DNA of 29,544 bases from a virus, in IMG/VR virus record IMGVR_UViG_3300009183_000266, positions 1 to 29,544 of that record, one strand, 5' to 3'. The translations under genes and the position numbers were made by a program. Positions 15,503 through 23,494 of the stretch are shown here, piece after piece. Below the pieces are notes generated by a model. The model had not been told where the DNA came from. It saw only the letters and a list, made by a program, of their open reading frames with translations, and ran no database searches. Each line of letters starts with the position of its first letter. Within the stretch, counting starts at the first letter, position 1.

Positions 15503-18316
15503 ATGTCCAACTCTGTCAATATCACGGGATCAGACTTCGGCGAACTGACAAAAGCTCTCTCCACGATCAACAGGGTAGCGGCGAAAGCCAACGCCAAGAT
15601 TGACTCGATGTTTCAGCTTAACTTTAGTGGATCAAAGCTGTTTTCTTCTCTGGATGCCCTAAACGGTAAACTCGCAGTCGCCAGAATCCGCGCCGATGGT
15701 CTCGCCACAGCCCTCAAAGGACTCAAAGGAATCGGGTCGATCAAGGTTCTCTCTGGTGGTGGATCTGGAGGAGGTTCAGGTGGAGGTGGAGGTAAAAGCA
15801 AAGATAAGAGCGGGTTCTGGATCAGTTCTGACACTGGGTACTTTAGGAATCCTGCTTCCGACCTCAAAAACAACTTCGCTTCCAGTCTCCATGCCATGCT
15901 TCAAGCGGATAAGTTCAATAAAAAGATGGAGATGAAAGCTGCAAAGGATGCGTTGTCTGTTGAAAAGCTGAAAGGTCGGCAAGGGTCGGCTTACTTTGTT
16001 GGTCCAATCGACCAAGGCATAGCCCAGAAACGATACGACGCATCAATCGCCAGAGCCAAGGAACGTGACGCTAAAGCAGCAGAGAGGGCAGCAAAGACCA
16101 GCGAGAGGGCAGCAGCACGCCAAGAGGAGATGAATAGAAGGTCTCGCAACAGGTTGATGGCAGATTCATCGCCCAGCAGCACAATTGGCAATCTCGCAAC
16201 AAGTGCATGGAGACGTAAACTCGGACTCAAAAATCTCTTTGACTTCCAATCAGCCAAGGGCTTGCTAAACGGTGGTTCAGGCAATCCGCTCATGGTCTCC
16301 CGTTTTGGCAATCCCGGCCAGATGCCCCTGATGAGCCGATTTCGCGTCTTTCAGCGGCCATTTCCTGGCTCGGAACGTAATCCGTTTGCTTTGGGCGATG
16401 CTGCCAACATTTTAAATAACGGTGTTTACTCTGCTGGTCGTGGGATCGAAGGCCTCTTTAAAGGTATCACTTCCGCTGGTACGGATTCCGTTCGAGCCTT
16501 GACAGGCTTTACGCAGATCGGTCTATCGTTTGCCACTTCTCTAGGCAGTGCAATCCCCGTAATCGGCCCATTTGTTTCCATGCTCGGCCAAGGATTGATG
16601 ACAGGTTTAGATATCGCCTCAAAATCGCTAACCTTCTTTGTGGACTCGCTTTCCAAGGCAATCGGTGGATTAGCCAACTTTGTGACGAACCTGACTCTTG
16701 GTGTCAGCGGAATTCTCTCTCGAGCCGTACAAGCCGCATCCACCCTGACAGAATTAGAGAACGCCGCAAAGGTTTATGTGGGCAAAGGTTCGGGCAAGCT
16801 AATCGACACTTCGATGGACTACCAGTCCAGATACGGAATTTCGGCGACCGACTCGCTGAGGCTTATGACACGGATCGCAGGACAAGTTCGCCAAACAACA
16901 TCGCTTTCCAGTGACCAGTCAGCCCAGGCCGCCGTGGATATTTTCAAACAAGTCGCAGAGGCAGGATCAGTCCTAAACCTTTCAGTCGATGACATGGGCA
17001 AGATGATTCAGTCAATGATCGCTGGAAGGTATACGCCAGGTAGACGGATGGGTGTGACAGTCTCTGCTCCCATGCTGGATCAAATCTCGAAGAACGATAC
17101 TTCTCGCGGTAAGCCAGGGACGATGTTTGAAGGCCGGACGATGTCATTCCTGTCAGAATTTAAGCGTCAAACGATGCCGTTCACGGGTGACTTGGAGAAG
17201 ACGCAGTACGAATTTGCGAATCAGCAGCGTAAGATTCTCGGTCTGTTCGAGGGCATGTTTGTGCAGTTGGGGCGTGTTGTTGAGCCTTTCGCCAAGGGTT
17301 TGTTGATTGTCAGTAACACTCTGTTGACTACCGTATACGACAAGCTCAAAGGGTTTGCAGAAGGTGCTAAGGCATCTATTGAGGACATTCGTGCTGGAGG
17401 GTCTGGAGGTGGATTCGGCTCTGCCTTAAGATCATTTGTATATGCTGTATCACGTGCTGGTGACTACGTGTATGCCTTCGGGCAAGCTGCGTATGATGCC
17501 AGAGACACGATCATGGAGTATGGCAAAGCATTTGGTACTATGGTTTTGCTCGTTGCTAAAGACCTTGCTGTTTATGGACTCCGAATGACCAGCGTAGTCA
17601 TCAAGATTGTCGAGGCGATCAGCAATTTGCTTCCTTCAATAACAGACATGACCCATGCGTTAGTGCTTGGAGCGGAATTTACAGCCAGGCAAACAGGCAT
17701 GCAGTCTCCAGGCCAGAAGGAAGCGGATAAGAAATATTATGAAGACCAATTATTGGTAGACAAGACGAAACAGAGGCTAAGAGGCTTTAAGGGTGGCGAC
17801 CGATTCATGAGGGACAACGTGTCTGGGGAACAGATGTCTAAGGAGCAACAGCTTGCCAAAGCCGCCCAGAAACGCCTTGATGCTGTCGCGTCAGGAATCC
17901 CTAGATCTTTTGCTTATGGAACAGAGAATGCCCCCGCGATTACCCTTGGCGATTCAGTTTCAAAGTTTGCGGATAAACTCAAAAGCGTCAACAATATCGG
18001 CGACTTAAAAAATATTTTCGGTAATGTCCCTGATTCAGGTGCAGCGGAAGATATCCTCAAAAAGCTAGTCATGTCCACAGAACGCGAAGCCAAGTTCCAA
18101 CCGCTTCCACCGATGGCTGAGAAAGGCCGACTCTCGTCTTACTTCTCTCCTGCCGCATTCCGAGATGAAATCGCTGGTTCTGACAGAGGGCTAAACGCTG
18201 CTGAAGAGACTGCTGCAAACACGGCTGAAATGGCAACTTACCTTCAAAAACTTACCGAAACCGCAAGTGTAAACTCGCTGCTTAGTGGCGGCAAGGTTGC
18301 TTATCTAGGGGCATAA
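15503..18316 (+). CDS. Tape measure protein
   Basis: 937 residues, the longest gene of the tail module and in the right place. The N-terminal 80 residues form a helix with TKALSTINRVAAKANAKIDS. A Gly/Ser linker follows at about 84-103, then a Lys/Arg/Glu/Ala coiled-coil segment (about 180-220). A hydrophobic stretch spans about 330-420 (LSFATSLGSAIPVIGPFVSM and GLANFVTNLTLGVSGILS) as in most tape measures, and the C-terminal region is helical. At roughly 0.15 nm per residue this predicts a tail of about 140 nm; the conversion is general knowledge. It sets tail length and is ejected ahead of the DNA. Confidence 0.9.
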   Translation: MSNSVNITGSDFGELTKALSTINRVAAKANAKIDSMFQLNFSGSKLFSSLDALNGKLAVARIRADGLATALKGLKGIGSIKVLSGGGSGGGSGGGGGKSKDKSGFWISSDTGYFRNPASDLKNNFASSLHAMLQADKFNKKMEMKAAKDALSVEKLKGRQGSAYFVGPIDQGIAQKRYDASIARAKERDAKAAERAAKTSERAAARQEEMNRRSRNRLMADSSPSSTIGNLATSAWRRKLGLKNLFDFQSAKGLLNGGSGNPLMVSRFGNPGQMPLMSRFRVFQRPFPGSERNPFALGDAANILNNGVYSAGRGIEGLFKGITSAGTDSVRALTGFTQIGLSFATSLGSAIPVIGPFVSMLGQGLMTGLDIASKSLTFFVDSLSKAIGGLANFVTNLTLGVSGILSRAVQAASTLTELENAAKVYVGKGSGKLIDTSMDYQSRYGISATDSLRLMTRIAGQVRQTTSLSSDQSAQAAVDIFKQVAEAGSVLNLSVDDMGKMIQSMIAGRYTPGRRMGVTVSAPMLDQISKNDTSRGKPGTMFEGRTMSFLSEFKRQTMPFTGDLEKTQYEFANQQRKILGLFEGMFVQLGRVVEPFAKGLLIVSNTLLTTVYDKLKGFAEGAKASIEDIRAGGSGGGFGSALRSFVYAVSRAGDYVYAFGQAAYDARDTIMEYGKAFGTMVLLVAKDLAVYGLRMTSVVIKIVEAISNLLPSITDMTHALVLGAEFTARQTGMQSPGQKEADKKYYEDQLLVDKTKQRLRGFKGGDRFMRDNVSGEQMSKEQQLAKAAQKRLDAVASGIPRSFAYGTENAPAITLGDSVSKFADKLKSVNNIGDLKNIFGNVPDSGAAEDILKKLVMSTEREAKFQPLPPMAEKGRLSSYFSPAAFRDEIAGSDRGLNAAEETAANTAEMATYLQKLTETASVNSLLSGGKVAYLGA

Positions 18317-18318
18317 AC

Positions 18319-18777
18319 ATGACTGATCGATTTAGGGCTGGCGAACCACTTTCGGCCTCCAAGCTGAACCGGAACTCGGCAAGCACGAACACTACAGGCT
18401 ATTACGGTCCTGGCTCATACGTTAAAAGCGGATCGACATACGGGTCGGTACAACCAGATGTATCTGGTGTTGAATCATTCTGGGTCTCGATTGACGAAGA
18501 AAACGCTGAACAGGTTGACCAGAGCTTTGCATCCGGCAGGGTCATTTACAGGTACTCATGGACAGAAGTGCAGTTTGATCAAGGGGCTGGCAGTTGGAGG
18601 AAGTCGTCCTCTCGAAGTGGGCATTTCTCTTTCGATCCGGTTTACAATTTTGACCCCACGCAGAGGATACCGATAACCGCAGAGGGGACTTTAGGAAATT
18701 CCTCTGTAAAATACGTCAGTACGGTTTACCCAGTAACCCGAGACCCTCACACCGGGGTTTTATTTTTTTTTTCCTAG
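18319..18777 (+). CDS. Distal tail protein, N-terminal part (frame broken at T10 tract)
   Basis: 152 codons ending in ...GVLFFFS and a TAG inside a homopolymer neighbourhood. The N-terminus (MTDRFRAGEPLSASKLNRNS) is a typical phage structural start. The frame one base ahead of the T10 tract reads on without a stop into the 567-aa ORF at 18839. The break must fall between 18737 (after an opposing-frame TAA) and 18777. A one-base loss in the tract joins both parts into a 740-residue protein. It may be a sequencing error, a real mutation, or programmed or transcriptional slippage. The gene starts 2 bp after the tape measure stop. Confidence 0.7.
   Translation: MTDRFRAGEPLSASKLNRNSASTNTTGYYGPGSYVKSGSTYGSVQPDVSGVESFWVSIDEENAEQVDQSFASGRVIYRYSWTEVQFDQGAGSWRKSSSRSGHFSFDPVYNFDPTQRIPITAEGTLGNSSVKYVSTVYPVTRDPHTGVLFFFS
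18763..18772 (+). repeat. T10 homopolymer at the frame break
   Basis: Ten consecutive T, the longest homopolymer noticed in the window, lies inside the coding region where frame 1 terminates and frame 2 continues. Such tracts are hot spots for replication slippage, transcriptional slippage and sequencing error. Confidence 0.9.
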
Positions 18778-18838
18778 AGGGTGCAAACTCCCGCAAGATC
18801 CGGGCTGGCCTGTCAGCATATTTGGGTTTGGTGGGACG

Positions 18839-20542
18839 ATGGAGTTCGTTTATCTCGACCAGCAGGACGAGCAGGGAAATTACTTCATCAATCCCTCAGT
18901 TCCAGACAAGGATGACTTAAAAAATATTCAGGCGTGGCGAGTCGCTATTATGCAAGGGGATGACGGTAAGACTTATCAGGTCCGAGGGTATTCTGGGTGG
19001 TATTTTCAAGCGTCCTCAAGCACGTCAAATGTTGAAGTGAATTCAACACCAAACGGCGAAGACAATTATTTTCAAGGCCGAAACAAATGGTACAACTTTA
19101 CGAAATGGTGGGCAAACAAGCCGAAGGATGACCCATGGTACGCTGACCCAGAATTTTCACCTAATCTGAAGTATTACGGACTGGAGCATCTATTCCTTGG
19201 GCTAGCGGAGTTTGGCGGGCATAATTTTACTGGGAGAGGCGTAAATCCTGAAAACCCATCGCTGGGTTCCATAACCAGATATCCTGGGCCTATTCGCATG
19301 AGCCATCTTTATGGACCGCATGCACAGTACCAAACTAACAATATTTATCACACGATGAAGTTTGAGTACTCTGGGAAATGTTCCGCTAGATTGACCGGAA
19401 AAACGCCAACCGTTGAGAACTGGGGCAACCTTGGGTCGCTCCTCGACGGAAACGGCAAGACAAAATTCGCCGCAGGATCGGATACCCTTTTGGTAATCGA
19501 CGGTCAACGAGGAATCCGAATCAGGGTTAATGGCTGGCACGCTCACTTTGGTGACCACATACAGGCCAATTCGGCAAGCAACAACGCCGCAGCAGCAACG
19601 GCTAGCCTTTTGGCTTGGCAACTCCCAGGGTCGCTGTACTCGGTCAACCTAGAGACAGGAGCAATCAATCCGGTAGGAGGATTTACAATTCGTGCGTTTC
19701 ACCACTGGTGGATCTCGAAATGGTGCGAAAAGAACCCAGAGAAAAAGCTGGACCGTTACAATATTTATGCAAGGGCGCAGCTTTTTAACTACACGCCAGT
19801 TGCCCCTGGTGCTGTACCGATTACCGAATTTTCTGATCCATACAAGGTGCTTAAAGATCCGTCACATCTTTTGATTCCTGATGACATATGTTTTGCAAAG
19901 GCAAGAGTGGATAGAACGATTCACGAACCAGCTATACCCCCGTGGGTCCCAGAACCGACTTACGCTGACTCTGTCGCTATTGATTTTAGCTTTAAGTATA
20001 ATTCCTCAAAATGGAGATATGTCGTTATCGATCTGTTCAGTGATGGCACGCACATAGGCTCATGCACGTTAAAGGTCACGCAGGAAGGAGAGAGAGTGTA
20101 TGTGCTGCCTCAGCCTCGCTGGAAACAATTTACAGGCGGATACGAGGGAGAAGACGCAGAAGAGCGGGGGTTACCTGGCCTTGACGAGAATCAGGCGTTC
20201 ATGATCTGTTTGCCATTTGGTCAAAGAGAAAAATCTGTTCTACCGACATGCGGAGTCGTCATCACAAAGAAGGGTTTCGTAGGCAAGCCTTACACTTTCG
20301 TCCCATGGTCTCGAGACAACCCTTACGTCAAAGGCATGCCAATGGGTGGACCAGCGATTGAAGGTGTCACTGTTGAGTGGGGTGATGGTCTTGCTGACGC
20401 ATGCTTGTTGGGGACCGCTATAGATCATCAGTACGATACGGCAGGGGTTTACACGGTCACCGTTAAGGTTCGTTACAAAGCTAGCGATGGACGACAAACA
20501 GACGTGTCTAAAACCTATATCACTGTGGAGGTCGCACCATAA
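18839..20542 (+). CDS. Distal tail protein, C-terminal part with PKD domain
   Basis: 567 residues from the first ATG, but coding continues upstream in this frame to about 18752, so this is most likely the second half of the gene that starts at 18319. The Shine-Dalgarno before 18839 is weak (GGTGGG). The body is aromatic-rich (YNFTKWWANKPKDDPWY). The last 65 residues are a PKD domain with GVTVEWGDG, HQYDTAGVYTVTVKVRY and a terminal strand (YITVEVAP). PKD domains in virion proteins usually mediate surface or polysaccharide contact. The stop overlaps the next ATG by one base (TAATG). A tail-tip or fibre role is inferred. Confidence 0.7.
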   Translation: MEFVYLDQQDEQGNYFINPSVPDKDDLKNIQAWRVAIMQGDDGKTYQVRGYSGWYFQASSSTSNVEVNSTPNGEDNYFQGRNKWYNFTKWWANKPKDDPWYADPEFSPNLKYYGLEHLFLGLAEFGGHNFTGRGVNPENPSLGSITRYPGPIRMSHLYGPHAQYQTNNIYHTMKFEYSGKCSARLTGKTPTVENWGNLGSLLDGNGKTKFAAGSDTLLVIDGQRGIRIRVNGWHAHFGDHIQANSASNNAAAATASLLAWQLPGSLYSVNLETGAINPVGGFTIRAFHHWWISKWCEKNPEKKLDRYNIYARAQLFNYTPVAPGAVPITEFSDPYKVLKDPSHLLIPDDICFAKARVDRTIHEPAIPPWVPEPTYADSVAIDFSFKYNSSKWRYVVIDLFSDGTHIGSCTLKVTQEGERVYVLPQPRWKQFTGGYEGEDAEERGLPGLDENQAFMICLPFGQREKSVLPTCGVVITKKGFVGKPYTFVPWSRDNPYVKGMPMGGPAIEGVTVEWGDGLADACLLGTAIDHQYDTAGVYTVTVKVRYKASDGRQTDVSKTYITVEVAP

Positions 20543-20886
20543 TGGCTCACACATGCGTATGCACAGAATCAGGTACTTGCAATTTCTTCAAACGCGAGAT
20601 GAGCGATACCGATTACGATATCTGCCGCAACTGCTTCAATAACCAATCTCGAGCCTCAATCGTATCCCAGTGGTACAAAGAAAGAGGCCGAAAACTCGGC
20701 ATACTCAACGGTTGTGCCTTGAAGGGCGATCCCGTTCTAAACGAGTTTGGCAACCAAAAGATTCGCAGGACGTGCGGTTGTGGTGGAATGAAGTCCGAGA
20801 TTCCTCTGTTTGAGTGCCATCACCCACAGCCCAGAACAGCTGAAGAAGATTGCGAGAAAAGATGTACGGATTACACAAGTTTCTAA
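20542..20886 (+). CDS. Cys-rich, probably metal-binding small protein
   Basis: 114 residues with 11 Cys. Several are in close pairs (C5-x-C7, C13, C28-x2-C31, C78-x-C80, C104-x3-C108), plus His93-His94, which suggests one or two zinc sites. No named zinc-finger family is recognised. It is the last gene on the plus strand of the tail transcript, coupled to the PKD protein by TAATG. It faces the minus-strand replication genes across a 163-bp gap containing a terminator. Confidence 0.6.
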   Translation: MAHTCVCTESGTCNFFKREMSDTDYDICRNCFNNQSRASIVSQWYKERGRKLGILNGCALKGDPVLNEFGNQKIRRTCGCGGMKSEIPLFECHHPQPRTAEEDCEKRCTDYTSF

Positions 20887-20907
20887 AAAAGTAGCCCATC
20901 CATGGGC
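20885..20907 (-). terminator. Rho-independent terminator of the minus-strand operon
   Basis: Read on the minus strand, a GCCCAT/ATGGGC hairpin (20894-20907) is followed by TAC and six T (complement of AAAAAA 20885-20890). It lies 140 bp beyond the last minus-strand gene. Between 20908 and 21049 I see no gene. Confidence 0.65.
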
Positions 20908-21049
20908 CTCGGAAACTGCTTGCTATTGCCTCTCGATTGGATCAGTCGTGCTGGGTCACTGCAACTTGAATGTCTGAGTCGCTCGCCAGCAAAACACAGC
21001 GATAGCACCGACCAAATTGATGCAAACATCGGCCTACGGTTTCCGGTTG

Positions 21050-21535
21050 TCAGTAACGACTGTCAATGACTCCCGAGTTCTTCAGGGATCTTGCGTAAAC
21101 TGCTACGCACAAAGCGTCCGCTGGGCCATCCTTGAGCTTACCTTGATCAGGCCACCGTTGCTGGCAGTAGATAATCGAGCGAGCCTTGCCCAGTTTTTTG
21201 TCCAGTCCCTTGAATACAGCGGATTGCCACACCTGAGGTCGCACTAGGGCAAATGGACTGTCAAGAGTGCAAAGCACAGCCTGTAAGCCTCCAAAGCCCA
21301 TGCCGAAGGTAAACATGCTTGTCACGCCTTGACCAGGCATCGCGCTCACCTTCTCGATCACAGAAAAGTCCGGTTCCCATTCTCTCACAAGAGTCGCGAC
21401 AGCATGGAAATCTATGCTCGACCCTTTCTCACCTTTGGTTACAGGCATGGACTGAGTATGCAGAATGTCTCCGTATTCGTTGACAGCTGATATCCCACCC
21501 TTCAAGCCTGGATCAAACCCTATGTAAACAGCCAT
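21050..21535 (-). CDS. RuvC-like Holliday junction resolvase (RNase H fold)
   Basis: 161 residues with the acidic catalytic set of RuvC-like resolvases: Asp8 in IGFDPGLKGGIS (5-16), Glu61 in SVIEKVSAM (58-66), and Asp136 and Asp140 in LKDGPADALCVA (134-145). The MPGQGVTSMFTFG segment (66-78) is also typical of phage members. The enzyme would cut branched DNA with magnesium during phage recombination, replication or before packaging. It is the last gene of the minus-strand operon, contiguous with the gene upstream (21536). Confidence 0.85.
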   Translation of the reverse strand: MAVYIGFDPGLKGGISAVNEYGDILHTQSMPVTKGEKGSSIDFHAVATLVREWEPDFSVIEKVSAMPGQGVTSMFTFGMGFGGLQAVLCTLDSPFALVRPQVWQSAVFKGLDKKLGKARSIIYCQQRWPDQGKLKDGPADALCVAVYARSLKNSGVIDSRY

Positions 21536-21859
21536 TTATCTGCCCAGCTTTCTACGCTCAAGGATTACCAGGTCGTATGCTTTTCGTCTTCCCAGAGTGT
21601 CTGGCACGTCATGCCACCACCAGTGGAACGACTCCATATCCGTTTCTGCCTCGCCCTCCTTAACTCCCATCCGAAACAGATGTTCCAGAGCGGAGATCGC
21701 ACAGTGATAAGGCCAACCGACAATCCCATGGTTCCACAGTGTGGTGGTCAGATCTGTCGCTGAGAACAGCCAGAAAGGCCTCCCGTCAGCCAGTCGGTAA
21801 TACTCTGGGCAACTGCTGATCCTGTCGGTTCTTAGTTCGCCGTCCAACGAGTTTGCCAT
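21536..21859 (-). CDS. Possible DUF3310-like small protein
   Basis: 107 residues. The order CPEYYRLADGRPFWLF, then GIVGWPYHCAISALEHLFRMG, then KEGEAETDMESFHWWW resembles the DUF3310 pattern (a YY...G start, a helix around N/Y..A..YL.R.GxKxG, then D(L/M)..F..W). That family is common next to phage nucleotide and replication genes, and its function is not established. It overlaps the upstream 85-aa ORF by 74 bp in another frame. An AAAGAGG lies directly against the ATG, so a slightly later start (TTG five codons in) is possible. Confidence 0.5.
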   Translation of the reverse strand: MANSLDGELRTDRISSCPEYYRLADGRPFWLFSATDLTTTLWNHGIVGWPYHCAISALEHLFRMGVKEGEAETDMESFHWWWHDVPDTLGRRKAYDLVILERRKLGR

Positions 21860-22043
21860 CCTCTTTTATCTCGTATCTTTTAAGTGCAACGCCGTCAGAA
21901 TCTCTCTGAGTCAAAACCCGATTCGTCAAATCGATTTCCACAGAGTGAAGTCTGTTGGCCTTGTCAGGACATTTTTGTCTCAAGTCTTTGTAGGCCTGAA
22001 TCTCAAGCCCGTCTTTAAAGACTTCCAATTGGAAGTTGATCAT
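21786..22043 (-). CDS. Small protein of unknown function
   Basis: 85 residues, charged, with an N-terminal beta-like MINFQLEVFKDGLEIQAYKD and a middle VEIDLTNRVLTQRDSDG. The last 25 codons overlap the next gene and are basic and probably unstructured. The start follows the stop of the 52-aa gene directly (TAAATG), with AGGGAG 10 nt upstream. No family is recognised. Confidence 0.5.
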   Translation of the reverse strand: MINFQLEVFKDGLEIQAYKDLRQKCPDKANRLHSVEIDLTNRVLTQRDSDGVALKRYEIKEDGKLVGRRTKNRQDQQLPRVLPTG

Positions 22044-22202
22044 TTATATTATACTCCCTGAGGATGCGTTTATCTCTAATCTGAGCCTGTTTTCTGCAAG
22101 AGGAAGCCACCAATTGAAATTTAATTCAGGCCTCTCTTCCGAGACTTCGCCAATCAACTGAATCAGTTTTAGAAGCCTGAGCAGCATGATGTAATGGTCC
22201 AT
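22044..22202 (-). CDS. 52-aa protein between thyX and the next gene
   Basis: A short frame fills the whole gap. Its ATG at 22202 has a clear Shine-Dalgarno (AGAAAGG, 7 nt upstream, inside the last codons of thyX), and its TAA abuts the next ATG (TAAATG). The product starts with an amphipathic helix (MDHYIMLLRLLKLIQLIGEV), then SEERPELNFNWWLPLAENRL, and ends SGSII. The spacing and signals make it a credible gene; the function is unknown. Confidence 0.65.
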   Translation of the reverse strand: MDHYIMLLRLLKLIQLIGEVSEERPELNFNWWLPLAENRLRLEINASSGSII

Positions 22203-22204
22203 GG

Positions 22205-23002
22205 TCAAACCTTTCTGTGGTCAAACTTGAGAGACTCATACCCATCAACATCAATGAATATGTGCATATCTTGAAACACGCTTGTTGCATAGACGTAGAT
22301 TTCTCGAGCTATCGCCACAGCCAGTCGCCTGATTTCCAGGTCAGCGTGAATCGAACCCCTCTGTTCAAGGATATTTCGCCATGCCCTTAGATTCCCAGAC
22401 ATGAACAGGTGAGTTTCAATCGAGTTGGGCAGAACAGATCTCGCGGCTTCGCGAGCCTTTTTGCGGATATATGTCAACGCTTCACGGTCAGCTGTCTCGT
22501 CAGGATGATCTTCCTGCCATCTCCGGCTGATAGCTGTTGTGCAAACATTGAGCATCCGGTCATAAGAGGCAGACGCAGCAGTCACTTCTGATTTGAAGCA
22601 TTGCTCCGCGACAAGATCTCTAATGATCAGAGGTGGAACAATGTACCCCAGGTTGTCAGGCTCAACGTATCTTTGAGATAGTTGCGAGAAAGCCGTTCCA
22701 GCCCTGTGACGGATCAACTCATGAGTCAGGCTTCGAGATACACCTGTGATCAATAAGCCCACGTAGGAGTGTTCCAGGACGCTTCCATGACCAACCTCGA
22801 GTATATGCCCAATGTAACCCCTATTGCCTCCAGGACGAGGGTTTTTGAACGACTGATAGCATACTCGGCCAGCGAACTCGGGAATGTGGTCCAAGCTGTG
22901 TGTGTTCTGGGCGTGCATGCCTGATGCATAATCTTTAAGATCGTAGTCTCGGAAAACCGACACTGTTGCAACTTTTACCTTTGGTTCGTATATCAACTGC
23001 AT
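22205..23002 (-). CDS. thyX: Flavin-dependent thymidylate synthase ThyX
   Basis: 265 residues from the ATG at 23002. This start is chosen over 23080 because it overlaps the upstream stop by 10 bp, has a GGGCG-containing leader, and begins the conserved sequence (MQLIYEPKVKVATV). The ThyX motif is RHRAGTAFSQLSQR (residues 98-111), the RHRX8S variant, preceded by VLEHSYVGLLITGVSRSLTHE. The enzyme methylates dUMP to dTMP using methylene-tetrahydrofolate, FAD and NADPH, raising thymidylate for phage DNA synthesis. The protein has normal length and all recognisable motifs, so it should be active. Confidence 0.93.
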   Translation of the reverse strand: MQLIYEPKVKVATVSVFRDYDLKDYASGMHAQNTHSLDHIPEFAGRVCYQSFKNPRPGGNRGYIGHILEVGHGSVLEHSYVGLLITGVSRSLTHELIRHRAGTAFSQLSQRYVEPDNLGYIVPPLIIRDLVAEQCFKSEVTAASASYDRMLNVCTTAISRRWQEDHPDETADREALTYIRKKAREAARSVLPNSIETHLFMSGNLRAWRNILEQRGSIHADLEIRRLAVAIAREIYVYATSVFQDMHIFIDVDGYESLKFDHRKV

Positions 23003-23286
23003 GACGAATTCGCCCTTTGTTCGATGACGTAAAAATGGAATGCCTGAATCGCTTCTTTCCTCGACGGATGACCTATCCACTTCAATCCAAAGACCCCGTC
23101 TTTCGCAAAGACCCCGTCAGTAAGCACATAAACCATCAGGTAATGCAAGGCGTCCTTGTCATAGTAGAAGATCTCGGCCTTATAAGGCTCATCCACCAGA
23201 GTGATCGTAGCCCCGTCTATCGTTGACCATCTGTTGTCTGGCTTCATTTCTCTGATTAGCTCTCCAACCTGGTTCTTTTCCAGCAT
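22993..23286 (-). CDS. Small protein of unknown function upstream of thyX
   Basis: 97 residues with a good Shine-Dalgarno (AAGGA, 9 nt before the ATG). An alpha/beta composition (TIDGATITLVDEPYKAEIFY, then YLMVYVLTDGVFAKDGVFGL) ends in a helix with SRKEAIQAFHFYVIEQ. No family is recognised. It overlaps thyX by 10 bp, and its first 98 bp overlap the end of the upstream gene in a different frame. Confidence 0.55.
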   Translation of the reverse strand: MLEKNQVGELIREMKPDNRWSTIDGATITLVDEPYKAEIFYYDKDALHYLMVYVLTDGVFAKDGVFGLKWIGHPSRKEAIQAFHFYVIEQRANSSCS

Positions 23287-23482
23287 TTCTTTTCTTCCTT
23301 TCTCTCAACTTCGCGCTGCGAACACCGTTGACATGTCCCATTTCCTGCAACTCACAGGGGGGCAACGGCACTTTCTCATCCATCAATTCCGATGACGGGC
23401 ATTTCAGAGTCAGCCTCATGTGAGCCGATACAAAAGCCAGCCTTTTATCCATCGCTTTCATGTACGCACGGGTGTACTCCAC
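23189..23482 (-). CDS. Small basic protein of unknown function
   Basis: 97 residues starting at GTG 23482 behind a strong AAGGAG (8 nt). The N-terminal half is helical (MEYTRAYMKAMDKRLAFVSA), and the C-terminal third is strongly basic (SAKLRERKKRNAGKEPGWRA) and overlaps the next gene by 98 bp. A frameshift near the end that lengthened the C-terminus is possible. A nucleic-acid-binding role is only suggested by charge. Confidence 0.45.
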   Translation of the reverse strand: MEYTRAYMKAMDKRLAFVSAHMRLTLKCPSSELMDEKVPLPPCELQEMGHVNGVRSAKLRERKKRNAGKEPGWRANQRNEARQQMVNDRRGYDHSGG

Positions 23483-23494
23483 TAGATTTTCTCC

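Noticed and set aside
22048-22053. TATAAT on the minus strand just before the gene at 22043
   Set aside because: No -35 box at 16-19 bp; it lies in the last codons of the 52-aa gene and too close to the ATG.
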